A stretch of 64,000 bases of DNA from Strongylocentrotus purpuratus (GCF_000002235.5 NW_022145541.1:310001-374000); one strand, 5' to 3'; counted from the first letter of the stretch, positions 44,701 to 56,761 are shown. Notes: generated by a model from the sequence alone, not told the origin. Translations and numbers: made by a program.

Positions 44701-47700
44701 ACTGTCTTGTTATGTTTTTTGCTGAAAGCCGGAGGACCGTACCTGCTCATAGACTTTTTCTTTATAGAGTCTTGACGCCTTTCTGGCTTTTAGCACACGA
44801 CACCATGCAATGTTGTTGTCTTATGTTTTACATATTACATTTTACACCAATGGAAAATAAAATCTTGAATCTTGAATACAAAGTAATATGTACCGGCGTA
44901 TTTGAAAGAGGAGCAAGGGAGCAATATTAATTTTGTCCCTCCTGATATTTATATATCAACCAAGGGAAAACAACAAAAGCAGCCACATTGTATACTATAC
45001 TAGAAGGGTTTAGGGTGTGGAAAAATGTTGTTAGCTATAGTAAGATTGCACATATAGAAGTGCACGAGGTGAAGACATTATGAGTTTGTTTGGGGGAGGA
45101 CAATCACCCCCGGCCAAACAGCGGGACAGTTACCCCCCCCCCCCGGACAACCACGCCCGAGGACAATTACCCCCGAGGACATATTTCCTTCTTGAAATTA
45201 CCCCCTGGAAATTATCCCCTGGAAAATCACCCCCGCCTCGAGTAATCGGGGGAGGTTGCCCTTGAGGGTGCGGGGGGTAACGGGAGCCCCAAGGAGAAAA
45301 AAATAACCGATTTGTTTTCTTCTGATGAACAGGGTTTAATTTCCGGGGGGTAATTTTCCTCGGAACTGGTTGTCTTTGTTTGACCTTGGGAGGGGGAATT
45401 AGGAATTATCGACCTAGGGAGTAATTTTCAGGGGGAAGTTGTCCTTAAGTTGGTTGTCCTTGTTGGTAGTTTACCGGTGGGTAATTTTCCAGGGGATGAT
45501 TGTACAGGGGGTATTTGTGTCCTGATATGAACTATACGGCCTATAGGCCTGCACCTCATGGATGCAAAAATTCAATGAATGAATGAATAATTGAAAGATA
45601 CATTTCATTTAAGTATAAGTACATGTGCATTTACTGATGGAATGATAATGAAAAAGAGAAAAAATGATACTTATATACCGTTAAAAGCTGGCAGTTTCTT
45701 TTTTCCATTTCCGTATAGTTAATAATAAGTCATAGGTTTTCCTTTTGATTGAGTAATCAACCATAAAGCAAAAACAAAACATGCTCACACGTCTCATAGA
45801 CATATGCATGAACACACACATACACACACGCACACACACACACAAACTAAGTTTTTTTTCCTTTATCTTTAATAGATTGTGACAAGAAGATCTGTGAAAA
45901 CGGCTGGTGCGAGGAGACTATGGAAAGCTTTTTATGCCACTGTTCACCTGGTTTTCAAGGGAAACATTGCAATGAGCGTAAGAACAATAAACCAAAGCAT
46001 TTGAGTTCTGATAAAGGTTTTAAAAACATAATAAGAATATTTTGAATATCATAGCAGTAGACCTAATAGTAGCGATTGTATATGGTTCAGAGAGTTTGAA
46101 TGTGTAGAAAGTAGAAGAGGGTATCTTGAGCCCTAATACGGAAGATGCGTGGTTGTCAGATAGAAAGAACATACGTGAACTCAAGGAAAGATTAGGTCAT
46201 TTACCTGGTTTTCGATTATTTTTTTCCCCGCCTTCCCGCTTTATCCCCCTTTTCCCTTGATAAATCCCTTACATAAAGAGAGTGTATCTTTTTTTAATTA
46301 TTTTTCTCCAAACATCATGGAATTGGCACGGATCACTGTTTTGTATAGTCTTGTTTAGGCGGAGGCAATTTACCCTGGGGTAAAGGTCGTGTTAAAAGCT
46401 ATTCGGGTAAATATGGTAATGTAGGTAAGGTCGGAGTAGGACCGTGTAAACGATGGTCGTGTTAGCTACGCCTACCTTTACCCCGACCTATTTACTCCTG
46501 GATTTACTAATACGACTAGAGGGTAGCGTAAGTTGAACGTGTGGATGCTCTCACTTACACTCGGGGGTATCTGTAACCTTTCAGTAGAATTGTTTGTTAT
46601 ATTCGAAAATAAAAATTAGATTTCGCACGGTTTATGCGGAAGGCGGGTGAGGTCGACTAATGTGGGCGCCGTCACTTACATTACGCTGGTCGGTGTAATG
46701 TCGTGTTAACTTAATTGTGGCAAGTTAAATAAAATGAGGTATTTACTGCTGTAGGGATTAATTTACACCGACTCGCAAAACCCCGTCTGAACATGGCTAA
46801 TATCATATAAAATCCCACAGTCGAAGGTTCCATAAAATGTCAGTAGAGGTGTTATGGTTTTATTACATACATACTTGATACGTCTAGATGTGAAATGTTG
46901 TGGAAGAAATAAAGCATAGGTTAGTAGTGAAGAGATCTTTCTAATTCAAATCCTCATCCATGTCATTTGATATGCGGACTTCTATTGAAATTATTTCAGG
47001 TGCGGTAGAAATAGTTGCATGGGAGAGCAACAGGGATGACAAATTGTTTCAAAAAATTCAAATTAGGAAAAGGACGAGGAAATAAATTTGAATGAAGAGA
47101 AGATAAAATGATAGCGGAATAACAGATTTTTGAGGAAACAAGTTTAAGAAGATAGATAAGGACAACAAAAACATGAACAGATTAAATAATGTATACAGCC
47201 TTTCTTTCTATTGACAAGAAATATTGTTTCTGTTGTACTTCTTCTATCTTGAATAGAATTGTTTTAGTTGTTTTTGCTAATAGAAAACATAACTTAAGTC
47301 CAATCCAGTTGGTGGAGTTTATTTGAATTTAATTCAAATTCAAAGTCTAACGTGAATATCCATATATATGTTTATGCATGGAGAAATCGTACTTTTTTGC
47401 ATTTCAGAAAATTCAAATCAATTCAATTCATTTATTTATTCAACCATCAAAATATGCATACAATCAAAATAAGTTACATCAAAAATTTAGCAGAACACAA
47501 TGTTGGTTTGATGACCCCGGAGAAAAGGGGCCAACAAATTAAAATACATAAACAGATCAACAATACAGTCATGTACAAAGAAAATCACCATCAAACATTA
47601 ATATAAACAAGGAAAAAAGAGAAGTACACTTCTAGCAGCAGCAGCAATATATATATATCGTCGAGTATATATGAGGGCAAAGAGAAAAAAAAGAGCGAAC

Positions 47701-47945
47701 AAGAATTATTATCAAGAACATATTATGAAGAAATTAAGATTTCCCTGCTTAGCTTTATATCTTCATAATAAGCACTTAACTGCATCGAAATAATCGTAAT
47801 TGGTGAAAATGGCACGATGCTACTTGTTAATAATAGATTATCCTGCTAAAAACGTATTTGCAAAAGAATAATAGATTTTTTAAAGCCGTTTTTAATGTTA
47901 AGTGATCTTCAGTCAAACAGGGAAAAGAGGCAGAAGGAGAGAGAG

Positions 47946-47997
<52 letters not shown>

Positions 47998-50900
47998 CAA
48001 ATGGCTCTATATGCATCTCCAACTGCGTGGAGATTTGCAAATTTTGCTCAATGTCTTGCCCAAAAACCTTAGTGCCGGGCTGGGATATGAACCCTTAACC
48101 CTTGGACTGAATGTCAACTGAATGAACCAAATGGAAATGTTGTTTATTGTCGGCGACAATAAGCGATAAGAAAAGCAAAACATTCCAAGTGTGCCTCATT
48201 CCTTTGAATTCAGGGGTGGGGGAGAGGGGTGGGGGTGTAGAGATCATTTGGAATTGTACTTGAGTAATTTGGGGGAGGGGTATAGTATATCTATAAAGCG
48301 CTTATAGAGACATTTGTATTTAGCGCTATATAAAAGCGGAATATTATATATTATTATTATACAGCCCCTAAGATGTACCAGCATTAGACAAATTTCAATT
48401 TTTGCTTTGTTAAAGTTGTTCGTTTGATACATCTTACTAGAATTCTGACAGCTGAAATATTAACACTGCGAATCTTATGTGACCCCTATAGTGGGGTTTT
48501 CTGTTAGCCCTGTAGACCATTTCAGAATTACTATATGATTTTCAAATGAACGTGAATATCCACAAATATTTGTATACATGGAGAAATCGCACATTTTTCA
48601 TTTCAGAATAATCACTGCCAACAGGCGGCCTTTTTATTAACACTTCATGAACCTTATACGTTAGGTGCCCCCCACCCCCTAGGTACCCTCAATAACCCCA
48701 CATATAAAGGCCATAGTTGGTTTATTATCATTCTTCTCTTTCTTCCTGTTTTTGTTCTTGTTTTCCTTCTTTTTCATATTCATGATATGAATCATTATTA
48801 TTATTCATTGCTTTCTATGAATCTTGTGTCACGGCAGAAACACCCTTAGTATTGGCTGACTTCACGGACATGTCTACGATCATACCGGCCGAAATGACGC
48901 AAGTCACCGCCACGGACGGTGAGCATTTCATAGCATTCCCGTTGTACACCTGGTTTCAATTCCCTGGCGTAGGATTGTGTTATTTTTATCAAATCTATGA
49001 TAGCTATTAATCTATAAGTATTATTGTCTATACGGTGTCACCCTCATACTTCGCGTCAAAGACGACAAAGGTCACTAACGCAGTCCTACGTCAGGTGAAT
49101 AACACCTCCCGCTCAACGTCCGGCGTTATAACCGCTCCGTGCCTCTTGTACACGAAGCGTCATTCTTGTGACGCATGGCTGAATCAGTGAGTTGTGTGGT
49201 GTTTGACGCACCATGGGAGATTGACATTCAGGAATTGTCAACAAAATTAATAAAATATGAACAGTACAAGGGTCCTTTGGAATAACTGACTCACACTCTG
49301 TAGTCCTCATCTTTTGAGGCACTAAATAGCAGCAATTGTCGATCAAGATTAAAATGTAGATTATAAGGCCATTTTTAGTCTAAACGTGTTTTTTCTCACA
49401 ATGAGATGTTTTATTCTATACCCTCCCGGTCCGCATTGTGGTATGGTCACTCCTCCTGTTACTAGTAGTATAGTCAACTTGACATTTTCTTTATTAAGTT
49501 TTCTTTAAACTATATTTTTATTATAACACCATCCCTATACTACGTCGCTGATATTGAATTCCTGTCCAGGGCTCTCATCCACCACGTAAGGTGCTCAAAG
49601 AACTCCAGTATTACCTCAGTTATTGTCTCTATTAGCTAGGCTACCGATTCCGGAGCTCTCGACATTCAGAAGGTCTCTCTTTAGAACCAGTCAGGTGCCC
49701 ATTTATTACACCTTGTAGGAAATATCGCAATTTAAGAGGCAAGACATGTATATCTCCCTGGGTCAGAAGTAAACCTTGTCCAAGGATGTAAGTACCAAGC
49801 AAAGATCGAATCCGGGACATTCTCCTATGAGAGGCCGGTCCAATGAAATTCAATTCTCTCAACTACGACACCTTTGTATTTCCTATCAGTTCCGAGGCTG
49901 CCACGTGACTGCGCTGAGATTCAGACTGGTGGACCATCCCATCTCAGTGGGGTGTACCTCATCTATCCCGATGGAGTTAGTGATGAACCTCTCTTCGTTT
50001 ACTGTGATATGGAAACGGATGGAGGTCGCTGGACGGTGAGAAATGACGGTGATAGCTAGAATGGCTCTTGTATCAACCCCATCTACGTTTAACATGATCG
50101 CAAAGATTTTCAAGAAACACGATAGCAGCTTTCTTTAAAAAATGACGCTTGCCTTGTACGTCATCTATTGAAATATGCGAACATAACAATGAAGTATAAC
50201 GTAATCCGAAAAAGAAATTATATGGGAAATATAGCCCTTTAGTTGACTTTTCGAAAATGGATCGTGTTAAGAATCAACTCAAGAGCATTATTTACCCTAG
50301 ACCGAAAACTTCAGTCTCTCTAATCGTCGGTAGTTCCACTGAGACTACGTCTGGCTCCATTAGACCTCCGATTATGTATTGGGGAATGTCAACAAATGTC
50401 AGTTTTATTAAAGATATGACCCAAATCAGACGGTTATTTCTGTCTATATCTACCCTATATCCTATTGCATTCATCAACGTTGTCCACTCTCCACCCAGGT
50501 GTAAACAGGTATCTGATAATTGCTGGGGTAGATTAGTTTACGGTTAGCACATGGCTGCAATGACCCCGAATATACACAGACCTTCAAAGCATGAAGAGAT
50601 CCCACTATGTACATTTTTAAATAAATCATGGAGTACACTGCTTGTGCATGAATGAATAATGATTACATAACTTTTATGAGCACGTATCCAGTATTTCGTC
50701 TTCGTGTATTTCGAAATTTGTTCTGCAATGACCTTTATCTGCTCATGCTCAGACTGCAACCATGAACTTGCCTGTTGAATGGCCCTCATGAAGAACAGAG
50801 TCGATAGTGGTTATTGATATTGATTTGGTTGATTTTTTAATAGTCTTTGCCATCGCATTCTTCTTGGCCCACAATTTAGACTGCGTATCCTTATGATTGG

Positions 50901-52586
50901 AGCGAAATGTGGTAACATCCACTTTTCTTCGTGTTGGTACACTTTTCAAGAGTAATTCTATAACATTTAATAACACACATCTCATCGCAAGTGTAATTAG
51001 TGTTCTGAATTAATTATTAATACACACACACAATCTCTCTCTCTCTTTCTCTCTCCCTTTCTTTCTACATCTTTCTTCATCTTTCTCTCTTTTAATTTTT
51101 TCTCTCTCTCACTCTATTTCGATATCTGTCCCTCTCTCTCTCTCTTTCTTTCTTTCTCTTTATCTATCTCTCCGCCTCTTTCTCTCCCTCTTTTTTTTTT
51201 CTCTCTCTCTCTGTCTCCCTCTCTCGTTCTCTATCTCTCTATCTTTCTTTCTCCAACCCCCCCCCCCCTATGCCTCCCTCCCACTCTCTCTGTAGGTCTT
51301 CCAGCGTAGACAAGATGGTTCTGTTGACTTCTCTCTTTACTGGTCCGATTACAAATACGGTTTTGGAAACGTTTCCTCCGAGCACTGGCTCGGTAACGAC
51401 AACATCCACCGTCTTTCCCGTAATAAGACCTACGAGCTACGGATCGACCTCGAAGACTTCGATGGACAAACGCGCTATGCCACCTACAGCAATTTCAGTA
51501 TTGCGGACGAGGTCGCAAAGTACATCCTGGCCCTTGACAAGTACTCCGGAGACGCAGGTATGAAATAGGGCGATCCTGCGATGTGTCCTATACATGATCA
51601 TTTTAATTCATCAAAAATATGGTTCCTCTTGGTATCACTAATATTATTAATTGGTCAAATCAATTAAGGTGTCTGTTTTTCTTTTTTCGACATGAAATAA
51701 ACGGGGTATGTCGGACCAATGTGGAATCGCGGAATGACCCAAGGGTATACACGATACGTTATGCGGTTTATACGGCCATGTAGTAGGCTAATGCGGTAAT
51801 ACAGTAAAAAGGCAATTCTGTTATACTGTAATTTCTTAATATGGTTCATTGTAATACGGTTAAAGGCCCTGTGGTAATACAATCGTAAATGTATATGGTT
51901 AAACGATAAAACGGTTATACGTTAATAGTGTAATACCGCAATTCATTTATACAGTTAATATACGATTTTACGGTAAAACGGTATTTACCATCAAACGCTC
52001 TCTCACATCTGACGAGGTAAACGAGGAGGGGGTTTGTTGTTGATAGTTTTTGTTTGCTTGTTTTTGTTTTCTTTAACCCGTAACAAGATATAAAGTCGAG
52101 AAGTGAGGGTTGAAGAAAAAAAGTATCCGTGAATAATAACGAATGCTCACCCACACGCATCTGTCTGTTACATCGAAATACAGAAGACACAGCATTCACC
52201 GATGGACGGACAAACGGACGGCTTCGTATAATACATACACGCAGCATCAAGTCGAGTACGGAGAGATCGTGTTTATATTGAACTAATTTATATCATGTGT
52301 ATACCATAAATCAATTTCTCATTTCTATGCAGGTGACAGTATGTCGTTTCATGCAGGTTATTCGTTCAGTACACGGGACCGCGATCATGATGATGCAGCG
52401 GGACACTGCGCCGGTTATTACAAAGGAGGCTGGTGGTACAATAAATGCCATCGTGCTAACCTCAACGGCCTATACCTGAACGGTCCAACCACACAGGCGG
52501 AGAGCGCCAAGGGTGTGGTATGGGGTGTATGGCTCGGTAATTTATACTCCCTCAAGAAGACGGAGATGAAGCTTCGACCGACGTAA
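40670..52586 (+). CDS. Secreted EGF and fibrinogen C-domain protein (FREP-like), complete
   Basis: Coding exons 40670-40672 (ATG only), 42010-42070, 42858-43091, 45876-45977, 48838-48918, 49890-50035, 51296-51557 and 52333-52586 join in phase into 380 residues. Residues 1-~25 are a signal peptide: basic start, core VYGTVIFLAVG. Residues ~26-99 are a Cys-containing region I do not recognise. Residues 100-133 are one EGF module with six Cys (101, 106, 111, 120, 122, 131). A 27-residue Thr-rich linker follows. Residues ~167-380 are a full fibrinogen-related domain with Cys 168-199 and 322-335, the calcium site TRDRDHDD and the pocket motif GGWWYNKCHRANLNGLY. Such proteins are usually secreted lectins or immune and adhesion factors (ficolins, FREPs, tenascins); which of these it is cannot be told. 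AATAAA lies at 52708-52713. Confidence 0.85.
41291..41821. mobile_element. TTAA-flanked MITE, AGGTACTATG family
   Basis: TTAA lies at 41287-41290 and 41822-41825. The ends AGGTACTATGTCCCATTTGC and GCAAAAGGGAAAAAGTATCT are inverted repeats. An inverted copy is at 54747-55287. Confidence 0.8.
42010..42070 (+). CDS. FREP-like exon 2, signal peptide
   Basis: The 61-nt exon lies between tttctaattacag and GCTGTCG|GTATGT. It encodes TSVLKLHWKCVYGTVIFLAV plus G, which the next exon completes as Gly. Hydrophobicity and phase both fit a secretory leader. Confidence 0.7.
42858..43091 (+). CDS. FREP-like exon 3, unassigned Cys-containing region
   Basis: The acceptor is ctggcacacag and the donor CCT-G|GTAATC. 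It encodes 77 codons, beginning IPAPSDAIEWTQTCHKNAFG and ending GIPPGYRTCNFP. Four Cys suggest an extracellular fold, but I recognise no named domain. Confidence 0.75.
44634..44698. repeat. (TA)n microsatellite
   Basis: About 31 TA units, in FREP-like intron 3. Confidence 0.95.
45095..45520. repeat. Foldback array of GGACAATYACCCCC motifs, FREP-like intron
   Basis: The left half has at least eight variants of gaggacaattaccccc in one direction. The right half carries the inverse (gggtaattttcc, gttgtcctt, gggatgattgtac). Spacing is irregular, 12-25 bp. It is related to 11240-11700. Confidence 0.75.
45808..45845. repeat. (CA)n microsatellite
   Basis: Interrupted CA run upstream of the EGF exon. 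Confidence 0.8.
45876..45977 (+). CDS. FREP-like exon 4, EGF module
   Basis: This is a phase 1-1 EGF exon bounded by ctttaatag and GAGC|GTAAGA. It reads CDKKICENGWCEETM, then FLCHCSPGFQGKHCNE, with six Cys in EGF spacing. Confidence 0.9.
46340..46810. repeat. Unclassified repeat, FREP-like intron 4
   Basis: It carries opposed motifs (gggtaaaggtcgtgttaa versus acctttaccccgacc) and an end shared with 36795-36850. Boundaries are unclear. Confidence 0.4.
47950..47995. repeat. (GA)n microsatellite
   Basis: Near-pure GA run. Confidence 0.9.
48035..48115 (-). repeat. SINE head fragment
   Basis: caatgtcttgcccaaaaacc, gggatatgaaccc and ttggactgaatgtcaactg match the reverse of the SINE head and body, decayed. 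Confidence 0.4.
48285..48365. repeat. SINE tail fragment
   Basis: agcgcttatagagac, tttagcgctatataaaagcg and a TATTATTATTAT run form the inverse of the module at 28715. Confidence 0.5.
48838..48918 (+). CDS. FREP-like exon 5, linker
   Basis: The 81-nt phase 1-1 exon lies between tgtcacggcag and GAC-G|GTGAGC. It encodes TPLVLADFTDMSTIIPAEMT and so on, a Thr-rich spacer between the EGF and fibrinogen domains. Confidence 0.75.
49890..50035 (+). CDS. FREP-like exon 6, start of fibrinogen domain
   Basis: Acceptor tttcctatcag, donor TGG-ACG|GTGAGA. It encodes PRDCAEIQTGG, GVYLIYPDG and FVYCDMETDGGRWT, the N-terminal subdomain with the first disulfide pair. Confidence 0.9.
50290..50395. repeat. Dispersed repeat shared with 12747-12832
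   Basis: See the copy at 12747; same order, same strand. Confidence 0.6.
50485..50560 (+). repeat. SINE body fragment
   Basis: ccactctccacccaggtgta, aacaggtatctgata matches the SINE body also seen at 1660-1700. Confidence 0.5.
51030..51260. repeat. CT-rich tract before FREP-like exon 7
   Basis: Interrupted (CT)n leading into a C-run at 51257; it doubles as an oversized polypyrimidine tract for the 51296 acceptor. Confidence 0.85.
51296..51557 (+). CDS. FREP-like exon 7, central fibrinogen domain
   Basis: A CT-rich tract (51030-51260) then ctctctgtag lead into the exon; the donor is GCA-G|GTATGA. It encodes VFQRRQDGSVDF, EHWLGNDNIHRL, YELRIDLEDFDG and YATYSNFSI, all standard landmarks of this domain. 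Confidence 0.93.
51765..51990. repeat. Degenerate TAATACGGT minisatellite, last FREP-like intron
   Basis: Many scattered variants of taatacggt, gttatacgg and ggtaatac, on both strands, at 9-20 bp spacing. Confidence 0.55.
52333..52586 (+). CDS. FREP-like exon 8, C-terminus of fibrinogen domain
   Basis: Acceptor tttctatgcag. The exon encodes the calcium loop STRDRDHDD, HCAGYY, GGWWYNKCHRANLNGLY and a WGVWLG tail, ending TAA at 52584-52586. Confidence 0.93.
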
Positions 52587-52707
52587 ATAACAAACGACTG
52601 TCATAAGAAAGTGCTGGTTTACCACGGGGTTTCGTAAGCACACTTAAGACCATCGCACTTTATGTTTCGTATCTTATCACACATAGCTTCTAAGCATTTT
52701 CTCCTTT

Positions 52708-52713
52708 AATAAA
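52708..52713 (+). terminator. Polyadenylation signal of the FREP-like gene
   Basis: AATAAA lies 122 bp after the stop codon, in the right orientation. Confidence 0.6.
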
Positions 52714-53199
52714 GACACAAATTACAACACCCTCAAAACACTGTTACTCATTTTGGTATCGGTTTAACATAAGGGGGTTATGCAGTGTTGCTGTGATAAG
52801 TGTTAAAAAATTTCGAGGGTTATTCGGGGAATAAGCACTGTAATGTTTCTTACGGCTTTTTGAAAGAAGGAAACCTCAAATTAGAATATTTGCTAAATGT
52901 TGTCTGGCAAGATTTAATTATTTTCTACAAGAGTTTTAACAAAAAAGATGCAGTGAATTATATCCATGTAAATATATTGTAATTCTGTAATATTGTTATA
53001 TTGTAATTCTATTATTGAAAAATTATGTCCTGAAGTATGTTAAACTTTAGCTTATGTGTATCTTACTTGATGATCGAATGCCCACAATTATACAATTTAC
53101 ACACAACTGCGCCAGGAGTGTCAATTTTGACAGACATGGCGCATTATAAATGTTCACTATTATTATTTAGGAAAGAAGCAGAAATAGAGAAAACTACCA

Positions 53200-53825
53200 C
53201 CATTGCTTTTTGTGCACCTTATACATACATGTATTATTAATATTGAACTGACGTGTTTCACAAACTTTATCATTGGTCATATTGTTATTAGTATTATTCT
53301 TACCATCATTAATGTATTGTAGAAAACGTACTTTAGAGAAGAGACTATATGTAGGGAATTATGGAGATAGATATTATACGAAGACAGTTCTTACATTCTT
53401 GCATATAAAGTAACAGTCAATCTACTAGTTCTCAATTTTAAACAGACACACAATGATGATGAAATAATCATTAATTATTATAAAGTATCGATGTTCATGC
53501 AGCCTCATTCGTGTTTAATACTTCAGAATGTAAAAAGCACATTTTATTCATATTAAATTGTTTGAATCTCATATAAATAATCTATCGTTTATATCTTCGT
53601 CTTGGTCCTTACACTTTTGGAATTCTCAAGAACATCTCATTCATATTTCAACCATTTATGAAAGGTTAACTCAATGAAGTGTGCAGGTTTTGTGTGTATT
53701 GGGCGATGATAGGAGAATGAATTTTAAAGGAAGAGTTATTTAAAAAAATACAACAACAAAAAAAAGGTTAGGGAAAGGAAACCAATAGAGACAAGCGTCC
53801 AATATTAGGACGTGTTGTGCAAGTA
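53200..53825. repeat. Tandem duplication, copy 1 (lacks the MITE)
   Basis: Segments including attgaactgacgtgtttc, aatgtattgtagaaaac and cagacacaca-tgatgatgaa match 54240-55385 in order. Its gaattttaaaggaagag is the empty form of the TTAA site filled in copy 2. Confidence 0.85.
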
Positions 53826-53839
53826 ATTTACCTTCTTTC

Positions 53840-54180
53840 CATAGTATTGTCTTGTTTCAGTTTGTCCAATATTAATTTGAATTCATTCAAAAAAACATCA
53901 CAAGTAAAAAAAAACAAGCATTTACTTAAAAATACAACTTCTCCGCCTGAACTTTATAAAACGTCCCATGGCCAAAATGTCTCTGACGTCAGCACGGAAA
54001 GATGTTCATTGCACCACACTGAATGGTCTCAGCTCTTTTTGGCCTTGCCGACCCCCCTGTGATGCTGGATGAAGGGGACAGTGATAAACCTTGAAGATAT
54101 CGAAATCTCTCCTTTAATGGTAGAGGGAATACTTGTACAGCTTAGCATTGAAGATGTAGGCTGCAAGATTGATGTAGTGA
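53840..54180. repeat. Dispersed repeat, direct copy of 35690-36010
   Basis: See 35690-36010; it lies between the two halves of the local tandem duplication. Confidence 0.8.
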
Positions 54181-54239
54181 ATTTGATGCACGTATAGGAA
54201 AGATGTAGAAAAAGAGACAAATACAACCATTTTTTTCCT

Positions 54240-55385
54240 TTGCGCCTTGTACATATTAATATTGAACTGACGTGTTTCGAAAACATTACCATTGCTCATA
54301 TTGTTATTAGAATTAGTATAACCATCACTAATGTATTGTAGAAAACTTAATTCAGAGAAGAGAGTATATGTAGGGAGATAAAGAGATAGACATCTTACGA
54401 ACACAGTTCTTGCATTCTCGCATATGAAGTGACAGACAATCTACTAGTCCTCAATTTTAAACAGACACACATTGATGATGAAATAATAATTGATTATTAT
54501 CAAGTATCGATTTTCATGCAGCCCCATTCGTGTTCAGTAATTATAACATAGTGTAAGAAGCACATCTTATTAATACTAAATGGTTTTGATCTTATATAAA
54601 CATTTTCTCATTTATATTTTCGTCTTTGTTGTTACTCTTCTGTAGTTCTTATTATGTTATTCTTCTTTCAATCATTTATGAAAAGGCAACTAAATGAGAT
54701 GGGAAGGATGTGTGTGTATTGGGCGATATTGCGAAGGTAGTTTTAAAGATACTATGTACCTTTTGCAGCCAACCTCAAATTCTGTAGAACTTCTGCAAGA
54801 ATTATGAATATGTCATGTACAGTATATCCTATCTGTGAAATGTAAACGTTAGCAGAGTCCTAATATTCAAATTATGCAAGGAAAACCATTTACTTGCTAG
54901 ACTTCACGGTCGATCAGACACTATTGTCAGTATTGAGTGACTGACTGGCTTTTTCTTCTTCTTTGGTAATAACATACATAAAATGAGCTGTAAAGGGATT
55001 TGTCTACATCAATAACCCATCTTGTAATGGCCAAAATTAAACTGATTGAATCTTTGCGCAGCATAAAACGTACGACCATGCGGTACAATGGTCTGAAAAT
55101 CAAGACTATTACTTTTTGGTTCTATTGCTCCTAAGTCAATTTGGAAACTAATAGTCGCTATTTTCCCTCTTAAAGACATTTTCAAGCCCCATTTTTTTAA
55201 GGGGAGTTCTAAATTAGTATTATCTTTCAATTGCCATTGGAATTTCACCTTTTCATTTTTTTGGCCTGCAAAAGGGGCATAGTACCTTTATAAGGAGAGG
55301 TATATCAAAAAATACCAAGATACAAAAAGGCTAGGGAAAGGAAACAAATATAGACAGGTACACAATCCTAGGACTTGTTGTGCAA
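54240..55385. repeat. Tandem duplication, copy 2 (contains a MITE)
   Basis: It matches 53200-53825 on both sides of the element at 54747-55287; after it the match resumes with aaaaaataccaa, ggctagggaaaggaaac, ttgttgtgcaagt. Confidence 0.85.
54747..55287. mobile_element. TTAA MITE, AGGTACTATG family (inverted copy)
   Basis: TTAA lies at 54743-54746; AGATACTATGTACCTTTTGC at the left mirrors GCAAAAGGGGCATAGTACCT at the right; the right target has become TTATAA. The empty allele is preserved in the neighbouring duplicate at ~53725. Confidence 0.82.
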
Positions 55386-55392
55386 GTGCGTT

Positions 55393-55399
<7 letters not shown>

Positions 55400-55439
<40 letters not shown>

Positions 55440-55464
55440 GTGTGTGTGCGTGTGTGTGTGTGAT

Positions 55465-55525
<61 letters not shown>

Positions 55526-55530
55526 AACAA
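55400..55530. repeat. (TG)n then (GA)n compound microsatellite
   Basis: TG run 55400-55461, GA-rich 55463-55530. Confidence 0.92.
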
Positions 55531-55693
55531 AGATGAGAGAGAGACCGACTTCTTAGGGACACTCCCAAAACTACCACATATCGAGGCACCAATCGACATA
55601 AAGATATAGATGGTTTGCAAATTAGACATATTCAAAATGTGAAATATCTTGGGTGTGGTTGGACCAGCACCTTAACTGGAATGAACACATTAA

Positions 55694-55893
55694 AGATAGA
55701 CTTGAGTTCTGGTAATGCGATTGCATTGTGAAAGAAAAGGTGTGGAATGAATCAGAAAAGTTGATCATATAGCATGTAATAATGGTGTGTAATGCAAGGT
55801 TCTGGAGTCATCAAAATCATCATAAATTTGGCAGAGTCTTGGTAAAGTAACAATCACTTACACAGAAAGATGTATATGGGACAACACATATGG
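55694..55893. mobile_element. Truncated GTTGAGTTCTGG-family MITE
   Basis: It starts after TTAA (55690-55693) with agatagacttgagttctgg and keeps the left half only. Confidence 0.65.
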
Positions 55894-55899
55894 TGTCGG

Positions 55900-56420
55900 G
55901 GCTAGTACTACCCTGATTTCCTTATCTTTTGCACAAGTTATGTGAGAAAAATGTAAACAAAATCCAAAACATAGCACACGCAAATAGGGAGCCTGTCACA
56001 AACTTGAATATATAGGGCCAAATAAAAAAATTAAAAAACATTTTAAGCGTCCTGTTTTTTCGAAAATTAGAAAGGGGGAAGCCCTTTTTTTTCTTCTTTT
56101 TTTTCTTTCAAAATGGCCTCTCAAAATGGCCGCTCGGTACATTTCCCTGACCGTCGGGCTATTTTTCAAGATGGCCGCCGACTTTTTTTATTTATTTTTT
56201 TAAAATCAGAAATAGATCCATTTTAGCAGTGTTTTTCATGTTTTTTTTTCTTTAAAAAAAAAAAATCAAAAAATCAAAAATTTCAACAACAACAACAAAA
56301 AAAAAAAATAGGAGGCGGCCCCAAAAAGGAAGCGGGCGGGGACGCTAAACATGTATATTTTTTTTAATGGCCTAGTACTTAAATTTGTATTCTTTCTGGT
56401 ATATCGAGTTTACTATTCAT
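55900..56420. other. No gene seen
   Basis: A/T homopolymers and repeated aaatggccgc / aagatggccgcc motifs of unknown origin. Confidence 0.4.
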
Positions 56421-56571
56421 CATGTAATGATGTTTTCATGTATATGTATTTGTATGTTATGCAAGGCTCCCAAGAATAACAGTATTTTAATTACTGATGG
56501 GGCTACCCTGTTGAAATAAAACGCAATTAATAAAATAAATACAAAAATAAATAGAGAGATGAAAGAGAGAA

Positions 56572-56761
56572 AGAGAAAGAGAGAGAGAGAGAGATAGAGA
56601 GAGATATATATAAAGAGAGATGAAAGAGAGAGAGAGAGAGAGGGGAGGGAGGGAAGGAGAGAGAGAGGGAGAGGGAGAGAGAGGGGAGGGAGGGAAGGAG
56701 ACAGAGGGAGAGAGAGAGAGAGAGGGAGAGAGAGAGAGAGAGAGAGAGATGAGAGAGACAG

